Position numbers and translations under genes: made by a program. Positions 7,835 through 17,032 of a stretch of DNA of 37,482 bases are shown in pieces. The first letter of the stretch is position 1. Every line of letters starts with the position of its first letter. The notes below the pieces were generated by a model that did no database searches, was not told where the DNA came from, and worked only from the letters and a program-made list of their open reading frames with translations. The stretch comes from Verrucomicrobia bacterium SCGC AAA164-E04 (GTDB lineage Bacteria > Verrucomicrobiota > Verrucomicrobiia > Limisphaerales > AAA164-E04): NCBI GenBank assembly GCA_000383715.1, contig KB911975.1, positions 1 to 37,482 of the forward strand, in the 5' to 3' direction.

Positions 7835-10813
7835 ATGCTTAAAATGAAGAGTCTGCCAAAGATTTTATTACCTGTCTTAAGTTTACTCGCATTGAATGCC
7901 TCGGGATTAAAGACCTGGGCTTCCTCTGATGAGATACACTTCAACAAGGACATTCTACCCATCCTTTCCAAGCATTGCATCGCTTGTCACGGGCCAGACA
8001 AGGCTCAACGCAAAGCCGACTTGCGACTGGATACAAAACAAGGTTTGTTTTCAAGTTTGGACGGGCTCTCGGTCGTATTTCCCGGGGCTCCTGATAAAAG
8101 CTTGTTGGTCGAGCGCATTCAGGCACACGACCCTGATGAGATAATGCCCCCGCCAGAGGCGAAGAACCCCATGACTCAGGAGCAAATAGATCTCGTGGTG
8201 GCATGGGTCAAGCAAGGCGCCGACTGGGAAGGGCATTGGGCTTTTGTGACACCGCGTGTCCCTGATCTACCTGAGCTGAAAGACACGGGCTGGGGTAATA
8301 ACCCGATTGACCGCTTCATATTATCCGAATTGGAAAAGCAGGGACTCACTCCCAATGCAGAGGCCGACCGTGCCAATTCAATTCGGCGCGTGGCATTTGA
8401 TCTAACGGGATTGCCTCCCACTTTGGAAGAAATAACAGCCTTTCAGGAAAATAAGGATCAGAAGGCCTATGAACAAATGGTGGATGATTATTTGAACTCT
8501 CAGCGGTTTGGTGAACGCATGGCCTTGGGGTGGATGGACTTGGCGCGATATGGAGATTCTAGTGTTTATCATGCAGATGGTCCGAGATTCATGTGGCTGT
8601 GGCGCGATTATGTGATCGATGCTTATAACAACAACAAACCCTTTGATCAATTTACAGTAGAACAACTTGCGGGTGATCTGATCCCAGGGGCCAGCACGTG
8701 GCAGAAAGTGGCATCCGGATTCAATCGAAATCATGGGACCACGGATGAAGGGGGTGCTATTGCCGAGGAGTATCGAGTGGAGTACATCGTGGATCGCGTC
8801 AAAACCACAAGCATGGTTTGGTTGGGATTGACCATGGAATGCAGCCAATGTCACGACCATAAATACGATCCTATTTCGCAGAAAGAATACTATAAGTTCT
8901 ATGCATTCTTCAATCAGGCAAGTGATAAAGGGATGCAGACACGCAATGGTAATGAACCCCCATTTGTGCGGTTTTACGATGACGAACAAAAAACAGACCA
9001 CGATCAGTTGCTTGGGAAATTGGCTTCATTGAAAGAGGCTCACAAATCCAGTGGACCGGAAGCTGAGCTGGTCAGGGCCTGGGCTCTTTCCGAGCAGGCC
9101 AAAAAGGAACCTGATTTACCCGCAGCAACTCCCTGGAAGCAGTTGGGGCCTTTCGACGCCGAAGATAAGAACAAAGGATTCACGCAGGATTTCGGGCCTG
9201 AGAAGGAACTTAAACTCGATGGGGAAACCAGCGGTAAAAAATGGGTTGTTAAGAAAAATTACAAAGATGGGAAGCCAACCGATTTGAGCTTGCCGGACAA
9301 CTCCGTCATGTATCTCTTCAAAACCCTGACGAGCGATAAAGAAGCGACCATTCAAGTTTCACTCGGCAGCGATGACGCTATCAAATGCTGGTTGAATGGT
9401 AAGTTGGTGCATGATAACAACGCGAGCAGGGGAGTGGCTCCAGATCAGGACAAAGTAACCTTGGAACTCAATAAAGGTGAGAATGCTTTTCTGATGAAGA
9501 TCGTCAATGGCGGCGGTGTCAGTGGCTTTTATTTTAAAATGGAAGGCAGTGAATTGCCTGAGGATATCCGCAACGTACTAAAACTTGCCGCTGCAGAATG
9601 GGATGAGGATCAACTCAAGGTCCTTGAACAATATTATCAATCCAAGCTTTGGCCGGAGGGGCTTGAGCGTGCTGCTCAGATAGCTGCCCTCGAAAAAAAT
9701 GAAAAAGACCTGCTTAATTTGATCCCTACATCAATGGTGATGGGGGATTTACCCAAAGGAAGAGACACTTTTGTTTTGATGCGCGGGCATTATGCCTCAC
9801 CCGTCAAAGATGAAGTGATCAAACCAGGTGTGCCGGCTTTTCTCCCTGAACTACCTGAAGGAGCACCTGCAAACCGACTGGGTATGGCTCAATGGTTAGT
9901 TGCTCCGGATCACCCTCTCACGGCGAGAGTTACCGTGAATCGCTATTGGTCGATGTTTTTTGGTAAAGGAATCGTCCCTACCATTGATGATTTCGGAACT
10001 CGAGGAGCCAGGCCCTCACATCCTGAATTACTGGATTGGTTGGCGCGTGATTTTGTGGATCATGGATGGGATATCAAACGAACGATCAAACAGATCATGA
10101 TGTCTGCTAGCTATCGTCAAGCCCCACATGTCACGGAACAGAAGCGTTTGTTAGATCCTGAAAATACCTTGTTATCGCGCGGTCCGCGTCGTCGTCATCA
10201 AGGTGAATTTATCCGTGACAATGCACTCATGCTTGCCGGAATTTTAAACGATCGTGTCGGCGGTCCGAGTGTCAAGCCCTATCAGCCGCCTCGCATTTGG
10301 AATGAAGTTTCTCTGGATGGTAATCTGAAATACAAACGTGATGATGGTAAAAAGCTTTATCGTCGGAGCATGTATACTTACTGGAAACGTTCCGCTCCAA
10401 TGCCCAATATGATGGCTTTCGACGCACCCACTCGTGAAAAGTGTGTGATTCAGCGCCAAGTGACAAACACTCCCCTGCAGGCATTGGTGACCATGAATGA
10501 TGAGCAGTTTGTTGAAGCTTCTCGCTTGTTCGCCGAGAGAATTATCAAGGAAGGTGGTGATACGTTTGAATCAAGGCTCGATCATGCCTTCATGCTGGCG
10601 ACAGCGCGCCCGGCAGATGCTCTTCGCCGTCGAGTGCTCAAGAAACTCCATGACAGGCAATATGAGGTCTTTCTGGCTGATCCTGAAAGAGGCGCAGCCT
10701 TGCTGAAGGTCGGAGATTACCCGCGAGCTACCCATATGAAAGAGGCTGAACTTGCTGCCTGGACGATGACGGCCAGCGCGATCTTTAATCTGGATGAATC
10801 CTTAACGCATTAA
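7835..10813 (+). CDS. Exported PSCyt1 / DUF1549 / DUF1553 protein (planctomycete-type cytochrome)
   Basis: From the ATG at 7835 the protein is 992 residues with a signal peptide ([15 protein letters not shown]). An in-frame start at 7766 would put 23 unlikely residues before the signal. A planctomycete-type cytochrome c domain follows, with heme motif C48-I-A-C51-H52 inside [23 protein letters not shown]1549 covers roughly residues 130-360, including [14 protein letters not shown] and the [12 protein letters not shown] segment. A beta-rich insert (about 420-590; [18 protein letters not shown]) resembles a carbohydrate-binding or PA14-like module. DUF1553 occupies about 680-960. Proteins of this architecture are abundant in Planctomycetes and Verrucomicrobia and almost always paired with DUF1501 proteins. 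They are implicated in polysaccharide use, but the reaction is not established. The DUF1501 partner begins 16 bases after the stop. Confidence 0.93.
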   Translation: MLKMKSLPKILLPVLSLLALNASGLKTWASSDEIHFNKDILPILSKHCIACHGPDKAQRKADLRLDTKQGLFSSLDGLSVVFPGAPDKSLLVERIQAHDPDEIMPPPEAKNPMTQEQIDLVVAWVKQGADWEGHWAFVTPRVPDLPELKDTGWGNNPIDRFILSELEKQGLTPNAEADRANSIRRVAFDLTGLPPTLEEITAFQENKDQKAYEQMVDDYLNSQRFGERMALGWMDLARYGDSSVYHADGPRFMWLWRDYVIDAYNNNKPFDQFTVEQLAGDLIPGASTWQKVASGFNRNHGTTDEGGAIAEEYRVEYIVDRVKTTSMVWLGLTMECSQCHDHKYDPISQKEYYKFYAFFNQASDKGMQTRNGNEPPFVRFYDDEQKTDHDQLLGKLASLKEAHKSSGPEAELVRAWALSEQAKKEPDLPAATPWKQLGPFDAEDKNKGFTQDFGPEKELKLDGETSGKKWVVKKNYKDGKPTDLSLPDNSVMYLFKTLTSDKEATIQVSLGSDDAIKCWLNGKLVHDNNASRGVAPDQDKVTLELNKGENAFLMKIVNGGGVSGFYFKMEGSELPEDIRNVLKLAAAEWDEDQLKVLEQYYQSKLWPEGLERAAQIAALEKNEKDLLNLIPTSMVMGDLPKGRDTFVLMRGHYASPVKDEVIKPGVPAFLPELPEGAPANRLGMAQWLVAPDHPLTARVTVNRYWSMFFGKGIVPTIDDFGTRGARPSHPELLDWLARDFVDHGWDIKRTIKQIMMSASYRQAPHVTEQKRLLDPENTLLSRGPRRRHQGEFIRDNALMLAGILNDRVGGPSVKPYQPPRIWNEVSLDGNLKYKRDDGKKLYRRSMYTYWKRSAPMPNMMAFDAPTREKCVIQRQVTNTPLQALVTMNDEQFVEASRLFAERIIKEGGDTFESRLDHAFMLATARPADALRRRVLKKLHDRQYEVFLADPERGAALLKVGDYPRATHMKEAELAAWTMTASAIFNLDESLTH

Positions 10814-10829
10814 CTCATAGCTCCCGATC

Positions 10830-12287
10830 ATGAATCCACTTCACATACATACCAACGCTCAAAACCGTAGAAGCTTTCTTAAAATGGGAGCCGCTGGCAT
10901 GGGAGCACTTGGTTTTGCGTCGCTCAATCAACCCGGCCTCTTGAATGCTGCCGGTGATGACCCGGTAAAGGGTGTGCTCGGAAAACCTCATTTTAAGCAA
11001 ACCGCCAAACGCATCATCTTTTTGTTTTTCTCGGGTGGTCCTTCGCACATCGACATGTTCGATTATAAGCCGGCCATGCGTAAACTGCATGGCATTGAAC
11101 TACCTGAATCGATACGGCAAGGGCAACGATTGACAGGCATGACATCAGGGCAAAAGTCCTTTCCATGCGTGGCCCCTATGTTTGAATTCAAGCGATATGG
11201 AAGCCATGGTACTTGGGTAAACAGTGATCTTTTACCTCATGTTGGGTCCATTGCCGATGAGATCACGATCATCAAAACGCTCAATTCAGAAGCGATCAAT
11301 CACGACCCTGCGATTACGTTCATCAACACCGGTACTCAGCAATTGGGACACGCCAGTATGGGATCATGGTTGAGCTACGGGCTTGGTAGCACCAATCAGA
11401 ACCTCCCTGGATACATCGTCATGATATCCAAGGGAAGAGGTCAGAGTCAGGCCCTGTATTCAAGATTATGGAGTAGCGGCTTCCTTCCCTCGCGCCATCA
11501 GGGAGTCAAGTTTCGCAGTGCAGGTGAACCCGTGCTTTATTTGAACAATCCTGCCGGTGTGGACAGTCAGGATCGCCGAGCTTTTCTTGATGCCATCGGT
11601 CAGATCAATCAGGACAAGTTTGATGAAGTCAGAGATCCAGAAATTGAAACTCGCATTTCTCAATATGAAATGGCTTATCGCATGCAGACTTCGGTGCCTG
11701 AATTGAAGGACTTGTCCGATGAACCGGATTATATTTTTGACATGTATGGTCCGGATGCCAAAAAGCCGGGCACGTTTGCCTACAACTGTATCCTCGCACG
11801 CCGCATGGCTGAACGCGGAGTTCCTTTTCAGCAACTGTTTCATCGAGGATGGGATCAACACGGCAATCTTCCTAATCTCATAAAATTACAATGTCAGGAT
11901 ATTGATCAACCGGCTTCCGCATTGGTGCGTGATCTTAAGATGCGAGGCATGCTCAAGGATACCCTTGTGGTTTGTGGCGGCGAATTCGGTCGTACGATCT
12001 ATTCGCAAGGCCAGCTTTCCAAAGATAGCCATGGTCGCGACCACCATGGTCGTTGTTTTTCCATGTGGATGGCCGGAGGAGGGATTAGAGCTGGTTATGA
12101 ACACGGTCAAACTGATGACTTTTCCTACAACATAGTGAAAGACCCTGTTCATATTCGGGATTTTAATGCCACAATACTCCACTGTCTGGGAATTGATCAT
12201 GAGCGTTTTTCATACTCATACCAAGGACTTGATCGTCGGCTTACAGGAGTTGAACCTGCGCATGTCGTGAAGGATATTCTGGCTTGA
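10830..12287 (+). CDS. Tat-exported DUF1501 protein
   Basis: This 485-residue protein carries a twin-arginine signal (R13-R-S-F-L-K18 followed by [13 protein letters not shown]), so it is exported folded. The body is a DUF1501 domain, a relative of the alkaline phosphatase/sulfatase fold. Visible pieces are [19 protein letters not shown] near the N-terminus, WDQHGNL in the middle, GGEFGRT near residue 388 and [17 protein letters not shown] near 405-420, a pattern of Asp/His/Gly-rich metal-site loops. The catalytic role of the family is not established. It lies 16 bases after the PSCyt1/DUF1553 gene, with which it is almost certainly co-transcribed, and the two products probably work on the same extracellular substrate. 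Confidence 0.93.
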   Translation: MNPLHIHTNAQNRRSFLKMGAAGMGALGFASLNQPGLLNAAGDDPVKGVLGKPHFKQTAKRIIFLFFSGGPSHIDMFDYKPAMRKLHGIELPESIRQGQRLTGMTSGQKSFPCVAPMFEFKRYGSHGTWVNSDLLPHVGSIADEITIIKTLNSEAINHDPAITFINTGTQQLGHASMGSWLSYGLGSTNQNLPGYIVMISKGRGQSQALYSRLWSSGFLPSRHQGVKFRSAGEPVLYLNNPAGVDSQDRRAFLDAIGQINQDKFDEVRDPEIETRISQYEMAYRMQTSVPELKDLSDEPDYIFDMYGPDAKKPGTFAYNCILARRMAERGVPFQQLFHRGWDQHGNLPNLIKLQCQDIDQPASALVRDLKMRGMLKDTLVVCGGEFGRTIYSQGQLSKDSHGRDHHGRCFSMWMAGGGIRAGYEHGQTDDFSYNIVKDPVHIRDFNATILHCLGIDHERFSYSYQGLDRRLTGVEPAHVVKDILA

Positions 12288-12422
12288 GTTGATGCAGTGA
12301 ACTTTCGAATCAGTGTGGGTTTATCTTTCGCTATTCCTTGTCTCATTGTGTTGATATTCCGTTCGCTTGAGAACAACATATCACATCGATTCGGAGGACC
12401 TTTAACTTGAAAAATTGATAAC

Positions 12423-13271
12423 ATGAAATTACTGAGATTTGGTGAATTAGGGCAGGAAAAGCCTGGGATGCTGGACGCGGATGGGAATTTGCGTTCATTG
12501 GCAAACGTGATTGATGATTTGAGTGGTGCTACTTTGACCCGCGCAGGATTGGATCAGCTTAAGAATATTGATCCTACTACATTACCGCAAGTTGAAGGTG
12601 CCCCTCGAATCGGCGCCTGTGTTGGGGAGGTGAGCAAATTTATGTGCATTGGCTTGAATTACAGCGATCATGCCGAAGAGTCCGGTATGGAAGTACCCGC
12701 AGAGCCCGTATTATTCATGAAAGCCACCTCTGCCATTTGTGGTCCTTTTGATGATGTGTTGATTCCGCCAGGCTCAGAAAAAACGGATTGGGAAGTGGAA
12801 CTGGGCATTGTTATTGGTGATCGTGCCAAGCATGTTTCCGAAGAGAACGCGTTGAACCATGTGGCTGGTTACTGTGTGATCAACGATCTCTCAGAGCGGG
12901 CGTATCAACTGGAACGATGCGGGCAGTGGGTCAAAGGGAAAAGTTATGATACGTTTGCTCCCATGGGGCCATGGTTGGTGACACGAGACGAGGTATCCGA
13001 TCCAAGTGATCTTTCCTTGTGGTTAGAGGTGGATGGACACCGCTATCAGAGTGGGTCCACGCAGAAAATGGTGTTTGGAGTTGCCAAACTTGTCTCGTAC
13101 TTGAGTTCATTTATGACTCTCAATCCTGGCGATATCATTTCAACCGGAACTCCACCAGGTGTGGGACTGGGGCAGAAACCGCCGATTTATCTCAAACCCG
13201 GGCAAATCATGCGCCTCTCAGTCGATGGGCTGGGAGAACAACAACAGACTACCAAAGCTGACAGCCTTTAA
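12423..13271 (+). CDS. Fumarylacetoacetate hydrolase-family enzyme, possibly a diketo-deoxy-sugar-acid hydrolase
   Basis: This 282-residue cytoplasmic enzyme has the FAH C-terminal fold. CIGLNYSDHAEESG is at about 75-88, the metal-binding E-x-E is in DWEVELGIVIG (Glu124, Glu126) and the third ligand Asp155 is in INDLSER. GDIISTGTPPGVG comes near the end. The overall pattern resembles enzymes annotated as ureidoglycolate lyase or 2,4-diketo-3-deoxy-L-fuconate hydrolase. The latter cleaves the last intermediate of a non-phosphorylating L-fucose route. With a sulfatase upstream, a sulfated-fucan or similar sugar source is attractive but inferred. A gap of 135 bases separates it from the DUF1501 gene, so it may be transcribed with it or alone. 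Confidence 0.9.
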   Translation: MKLLRFGELGQEKPGMLDADGNLRSLANVIDDLSGATLTRAGLDQLKNIDPTTLPQVEGAPRIGACVGEVSKFMCIGLNYSDHAEESGMEVPAEPVLFMKATSAICGPFDDVLIPPGSEKTDWEVELGIVIGDRAKHVSEENALNHVAGYCVINDLSERAYQLERCGQWVKGKSYDTFAPMGPWLVTRDEVSDPSDLSLWLEVDGHRYQSGSTQKMVFGVAKLVSYLSSFMTLNPGDIISTGTPPGVGLGQKPPIYLKPGQIMRLSVDGLGEQQQTTKADSL

Positions 13272-13408
13272 GTTTTAAAATCGAACTTGAAACCTTTTAC
13301 CGAACCGGGCGGGTTTGCCTGTACATCTGCGAAGTGTGATTACCATCGGACGTTTTAAAGTGATAGCAGTCACGCGTGCTCTTCGATCACCCACATATTA
13401 GCCCATTT

Positions 13409-13582
13409 TTAAATCAATAAGTCCAGACCTCCATCCTGCAGTGTCCATTCTGTGGAAATGAAACTTTTAGTGTTTCCTTCATCAAGGTTACCATCTTCTT
13501 GATATGTATTCGGTGCGAAATGATAAATTTTAGAGTGATCAGGTGAAAAAAGGACTACGCGATGTAAACTATCAATCAACAT
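13409..13582 (-). CDS. Possible small ORF or gene remnant, 57 residues
   Basis: A minus-strand frame with an ATG at 13582 encodes 57 residues of fairly protein-like composition, including VVLFSPDHSKIYHFAP near the start and TEWTLQDGGLDLL near the end. The frame stays open for about 30 more codons upstream of the ATG without another good start. No ribosome binding site or known domain is visible. It could be a small protein, the tail of a decayed gene or chance. Confidence 0.22.
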   Translation of the reverse strand: MLIDSLHRVVLFSPDHSKIYHFAPNTYQEDGNLDEGNTKSFISTEWTLQDGGLDLLI

Positions 13583-14153
13583 CCTGTAGAGTGAAATATG
13601 TAAACAGTTTATTTTTGTGATTATTTTGGCTTCCTTGTACTTTTTAATCGCTTGAAATTTATTCTAAACCAATTCTGCAGTTAAAATTAGGGACGTTCTT
13701 CCGAAGTCTTCGCTCGAATTACATACTGGATATGATTATCTAAAAAATAAATAAATAGGTATCTCGAAATCCACAGGATTCGTGGGTTTCATAACTTGAT
13801 AACACGCTCATATGACTTGCGGCATGCATCTTAGTAAGTATCGGAATCAATCCTAAAACATTTGGTTCTCCCCTGATAATGATCACAAATTAGAAAATTG
13901 ATTTTCTCTAAGGTGAAAATGTGGTGCCTTTGCCAATATTGCACTACATGTATTTTTCAACCGTAATTTCGGTAGCATCACCTTCGATCAAGACGAATCA
14001 AGTCGTCCGGCTCATTTTTTTATATTTAAATTATAGAGGGTCATGGTAATCTTACAGGTCCTGAAACAATGCATTAGTATTAATAGGTATATCCAGGTCG
14101 ATGTTACATATAAAGTTTTATTGACGATGGTCATTGAGTGAGTGATAGTGATC

Positions 14154-14170
14154 GTGTACAGGAGTGTACA
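14154..14170. promoter_or_regulatory. Tandem GTGTACA repeats upstream of the HARE-like gene
   Basis: GTGTACA occurs at 14154-14160 and again at 14164-14170, exactly one helical turn apart and 24 bases before the start codon at 14195. Each copy contains the palindrome TGTACA. Placement and phasing suggest a protein-binding site, possibly autoregulatory, but this is inferred. Confidence 0.3.
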
Positions 14171-14194
14171 ATCAACTAAGTTATACACAATAGA

Positions 14195-14602
14195 ATGATC
14201 AATAAGCAGTTAGAAGAATTCATGGGTATGCGTGAGTCCCTGTTGGGAGAACGTAAAAGCCTTGAAGAACAAATCAAACAAATCGACGAAGCACTTGGCG
14301 TTCCCGATGGATTGGGTTTGCGAGGTGTGGTGGGTCGTCGGCGTGTCAAACGTGCACGAAACGAAATGTCACTCAAACAGGCTATCTCAGAAGTTATTGC
14401 CAAGAAACCTATGGGCAGACGAGAGATCCTTACAGCTGTTCAGGAACTTGGCTACAAATTCTCGACAAGTCACCCATTGAACTCCCTCTCCGCCGCCCTC
14501 TACAGCAACAAGGCATTCGCCAAAGATGGTAATGTTTTTGGCCTGGCCAACAGCAAAAACGCTTCAAGCAGAAAAAAAACAAAAAGTAGTCAAAAGAAGT
14601 AA
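14195..14602 (+). CDS. Small HARE-like winged-helix protein with N-terminal coiled coil
   Basis: This 135-residue basic protein has three parts. Residues 1-32 form a charged heptad-like helix (LEEFMGMRESLLGERKSLEE). A basic linker rich in Arg follows (around GRRRVKRARNE). A winged-helix region from about 57 to 117 resembles the HARE-HTH domain (MSLKQAISEVIAKK, then GRREILTAVQELGYKF, then LNSLSAALYSNKAFAKDG). The C-terminal 18 residues are Lys/Ser-rich. HARE-HTH domains occur in RNA polymerase delta, in eukaryotic HB1/ASXL proteins and in some restriction enzymes. Small stand-alone copies like this are probably DNA-binding, perhaps chromatin-like or regulatory. The ATG has no good Shine-Dalgarno sequence. 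The gene stands alone, with a terminator after it. Confidence 0.8.
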   Translation: MINKQLEEFMGMRESLLGERKSLEEQIKQIDEALGVPDGLGLRGVVGRRRVKRARNEMSLKQAISEVIAKKPMGRREILTAVQELGYKFSTSHPLNSLSAALYSNKAFAKDGNVFGLANSKNASSRKKTKSSQKK

Positions 14603-14628
14603 TCCGAAAAACCTTTCCTCCATGCAAG

Positions 14629-14664
14629 CAAAGGGTCGAGCACTTCACTTGACCCTTTGTTTAT
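14629..14664 (+). terminator. Rho-independent terminator of the HARE-like gene
   Basis: A perfect 9-bp stem, CAAAGGGTC (14629-14637) with GACCCTTTG (14651-14659), closes a 13-base loop and is followed by TTTATT. It begins 26 bases after the stop codon. Confidence 0.8.
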
Positions 14665-15243
14665 TCCTGACTCAGGTTGGTAATGATAAGACATACCTTC
14701 TTGCAACTACACTGGCGTCCTCATAACAAAACCAATGGTCAAAGAGAGAATTGGGTTTTTGCTTAAAGATTGTTTATGCTACCCGCACTTTTCGTAAGTC
14801 CTAGATGCGCTCCAAAACGCATGCTTTGACACCGTTGCGATGAACAGCATTCCCATTGGACCGGTTCCTTGCTTTTTCCGGGACATCCGTCCAAATCTAT
14901 CAAGAAATCGATAGAGTACATTGTAGGTGTTGGGGCGAGAAATCACCTCAACCTTTTTTAATTAATGTGATGGCACAGGAGCAACGAATCTTGTTCTTGG
15001 CTGCTATCAAAAGCAAATGCCTCACATCCTTTAGTAGGTTGTTTTCCCTTTGATTATTATTCGCCGCAGGTTCTGCGCTTCTAATCTCGAAAAAAAGCTC
15101 AGCAAGTCGTGGTTCTAAAGAAAGATGCGACTACTGCGATTGCCATATCCCATCAACAACATAGCTACCATTGTTGTAATGAGTGTTTGTTTCTCGTAAT
15201 ACGAAGCTTGGCTTTTTTGAGTATTCACCCAATGACAGTAAAA
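14665..15243. other. Intergenic stretch without recognisable genes
   Basis: About 580 bases lie between two terminators. The longest frame (14856-15053, plus) has no recognisable domain, no ribosome binding site and an unnatural composition. No RNA gene or repeat family is seen. Confidence 0.45.
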
Positions 15244-15271
15244 ATGGGTAATCAAATTAATGATTACCCAT
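15244..15271 (-). terminator. Rho-independent terminator of the fabG-acpP-fabF operon
   Basis: ATGGGTAATCA (15244-15254) and TGATTACCCAT (15261-15271) form a perfect 11-bp stem with a 6-base loop. Read on the minus strand the hairpin is followed by TTTTACTG. It sits 22 bases after the fabF stop codon, so it ends that operon. Confidence 0.85.
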
Positions 15272-15293
15272 CATAAAAAATATCAAAATAACC

Positions 15294-16547
15294 CTATTTA
15301 AATTTCTTAGCCACGACGCAGGCATTGTGGCCACCAAACCCAAAGGAATTGTTCATGACGGCGTTAATTTCCATTTCTCTTGCCTGATTTGGCACATAAT
15401 CCAAATCACAGTCAGGGTCCGGATTTTCGTAATTGATCGTTGGCGGCACCTTTTGGTCGCGCAGAGCCATGGTACAGGCTGCCATCTCGATGGCTCCTGC
15501 AGCCCCTAGCATATGGCCGGTTGCCCCTTTGGTTGAGCTAACGGATAACTTCCTGGCATGGTCTCCAAAGACAGATTTAATGGCTGAAGTTTCGCATATG
15601 TCACCCTGCGGGGTGGATGTTCCATGGGCATTGATATAGCTGATAGAATCTGCAGTGAGTCCGGCTGATCTCAGCGCCATTTTCATACACCGCCCAGCCC
15701 CTTCACCATCGGGTGAAGGTGACGTCATGTGATAGGCATCCGCAGTATTCCCGTATCCTGCCAGTTCCGCATATATCTCGGCTCCTCTGGCCCTGGCGTG
15801 TTCAAGTTCCTCCAGAACCAGCACAGCGGCTCCTTCCCCCATGACAAAGCCATTTCTTTCGGCATCAAATGGCCTTGATGCACGCTTGGGTTCGTCATTT
15901 CTAGTACTCATTGCCTTCATTGCTGAAAAACCGCCGATGCCTACAGGTGTCACAGCGGCTTCTGCTCCTCCGGCAAACATGACTTTCGCATCTCCCATCT
16001 TCAATGTTCGCCAAGCTTCTCCCAAGGCGTGAGTTGCTGTGGCGCACGCTGAGCAGGTAGCCACATTTGGGCCTCGAAGGTTGTAATACATCGAAAACAA
16101 GCCTGACGCCATGTTGAGGATCTGCATGGGGATCAGGAATGGTGAGACCCGTGATGGGCCTTTTGCGGTGAGGATGGTATGTTGTTTTTCTAATGTGGAA
16201 AGTCCGCCAATGCCTGAACCTATGAAAGCACCAACCTCATCCAGATTTGTTTTTTCCAAGTCCAATCCGGAATTTTTGAGTGCCTGATAGCCTGCATAAA
16301 TTCCAAATTGCGCATAGCGGTCTGTGCGGCGGATCTCCTTAGGGGAAGGGAAGGCTTCGACAGGGTCCAGGTCAAGCACCTCACCTGCGATCTGGCAGGC
16401 GTAATCAGATACGTCAAAGGCTTTTATCGTATCTATGCCGCACTGCCCCTCCAGTAGATTATTCCAGAGTGTCTCAGGGGCATTGCCTAGAGGGCTGACC
16501 ACGCCCATGCCGGTGATAACCACGCGGCGGTGTGAATATGAGTCGGA
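15294..16547 (-). CDS. fabF: 3-oxoacyl-[acyl-carrier-protein] synthase II
   Basis: FabF condenses malonyl-ACP with acyl-ACP in fatty-acid elongation in the cytoplasm. From the ATG at 16547 the product is 417 residues and begins at once with the family N-terminus RRVVITGMGVVSPLG. The thiolase-fold catalytic triad is visible: Cys in ATCSACATATHALG, His in INAHGTSTPQGD and His in GATGHMLGAAGAIE. It ends with NNSFGFGGHNACVV. Earlier in-frame ATGs at 16574 and 16595 would add 9 or 16 residues with no family match and would place a stem-loop inside the coding region, so 16547 is preferred. The gene follows acpP by 75 bases on the same strand, the usual fabG-acpP-fabF order. Confidence 0.97.
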   Translation of the reverse strand, partial: SDSYSHRRVVITGMGVVSPLGNAPETLWNNLLEGQCGIDTIKAFDVSDYACQIAGEVLDLDPVEAFPSPKEIRRTDRYAQFGIYAGYQALKNSGLDLEKTNLDEVGAFIGSGIGGLSTLEKQHTILTAKGPSRVSPFLIPMQILNMASGLFSMYYNLRGPNVATCSACATATHALGEAWRTLKMGDAKVMFAGGAEAAVTPVGIGGFSAMKAMSTRNDEPKRASRPFDAERNGFVMGEGAAVLVLEELEHARARGAEIYAELAGYGNTADAYHMTSPSPDGEGAGRCMKMALRSAGLTADSISYINAHGTSTPQGDICETSAIKSVFGDHARKLSVSSTKGATGHMLGAAGAIEMAACTMALRDQKVPPTINYENPDPDCDLDYVPNQAREMEINAVMNNSFGFGGHNACVVAKKFK

Positions 16548-16560
16548 CATATAAAAGTTT

Positions 16561-16589
16561 GCGGTTGTCGCCATGAAGGAAACAACCGC
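16561..16589 (-). promoter_or_regulatory. Stem-loop in the acpP-fabF spacer (possible attenuator or processing site)
   Basis: On the minus strand a perfect 8-bp stem, GCGGTTGT with ACAACCGC, encloses a 13-base loop. It is followed by AAACTTTTAT directly before the fabF ATG at 16547. This looks like a weak intrinsic terminator or an RNA-processing hairpin. Either could let acpP be expressed more strongly than fabF. Confidence 0.45.
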
Positions 16590-16622
16590 ATCCATTAAGA
16601 TGTTATTTCAACAGTGCTGGTT

Positions 16623-16868
16623 TTACTCGCCTTGAGTTTCCTCAATGTATTTGTTGACGTCTCCGACGCTCTGTAGCTTCTCGGCTTCATCGTCCGGTAT
16701 CTCCTGACCAAACTCTTCTTCGAGAGCCATTACTAGTTCCACAGTATCGAGCGAATCGGCACCGAGGTCCTCAATAAATTTGGCCTCTGGTGTGACCTGA
16801 TCTGCGTTGACGCCGAGCTGTTCGACGATGATATCTTTGACACGTTGTTCGATTGATTTTTCAGACAT
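16623..16868 (-). CDS. acpP: Acyl carrier protein
   Basis: This is an 81-residue acidic helical protein. The phosphopantetheine attachment motif [15 protein letters not shown] carries Ser39, the residue modified by holo-ACP synthase. ACP shuttles fatty-acyl intermediates between the FAS II enzymes and donates acyl chains to lipid and lipid A synthesis. The length and the ending ([10 protein letters not shown]) are standard. A good ribosome binding site, GGAG, lies 7 bases before the ATG. The gene lies between fabG (164 bases upstream) and fabF (75 bases downstream), and a promoter candidate of its own sits in the fabG-acpP gap. Confidence 0.98.
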   Translation of the reverse strand: MSEKSIEQRVKDIIVEQLGVNADQVTPEAKFIEDLGADSLDTVELVMALEEEFGQEIPDDEAEKLQSVGDVNKYIEETQGE

Positions 16869-16898
16869 GAGTTTCTCCGTAATGTTAAGCTAACAGTG

Positions 16899-16926
16899 TC
16901 ATTAACGATCTAGTTTTAACCGTCAA
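16899..16926 (-). promoter_or_regulatory. Candidate acpP promoter
   Basis: On the minus strand TTGACG (16926-16921), a 16-base spacer and TAATGA (16904-16899) lie in the fabG-acpP gap, 31 bases before the acpP ATG. A private promoter would fit the high demand for ACP. Confidence 0.4.
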
Positions 16927-17032
16927 GTCTTGAATCCAAAAAATGAAAAAATAAAATTGGCCCGATAGCTTGGTTGAATGTTGAAAGTTGCCCCTATAAG
17001 CAGGGAATGAACCAATTTCGTAATTGATTCAG

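Larger units (their letters stand above)
13272..14194. other. AT-rich intergenic region of about 900 bp
   Basis: No gene with a recognisable domain is seen here. Base composition turns distinctly AT-rich after about 13580. The visible features are a possible 57-codon minus-strand frame (listed separately), a small palindrome AGAAAA-TTGA-TTTTCT (13892-13907) and a pair of GTGTACA repeats just before the HARE-like gene. No tRNA, CRISPR repeat or transposon end is seen. Confidence 0.5.

Noticed and set aside
14856-15053. 65-codon plus-strand frame between two terminators
   Set aside because: No domain, no ribosome binding site and a mixed, unnatural residue pattern; it reads as chance.
16561-16595. 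Upstream ATGs as the fabF start
   Set aside because: They add residues without family similarity and place a stem-loop within the coding region; the ATG at 16547 fits the family N-terminus.
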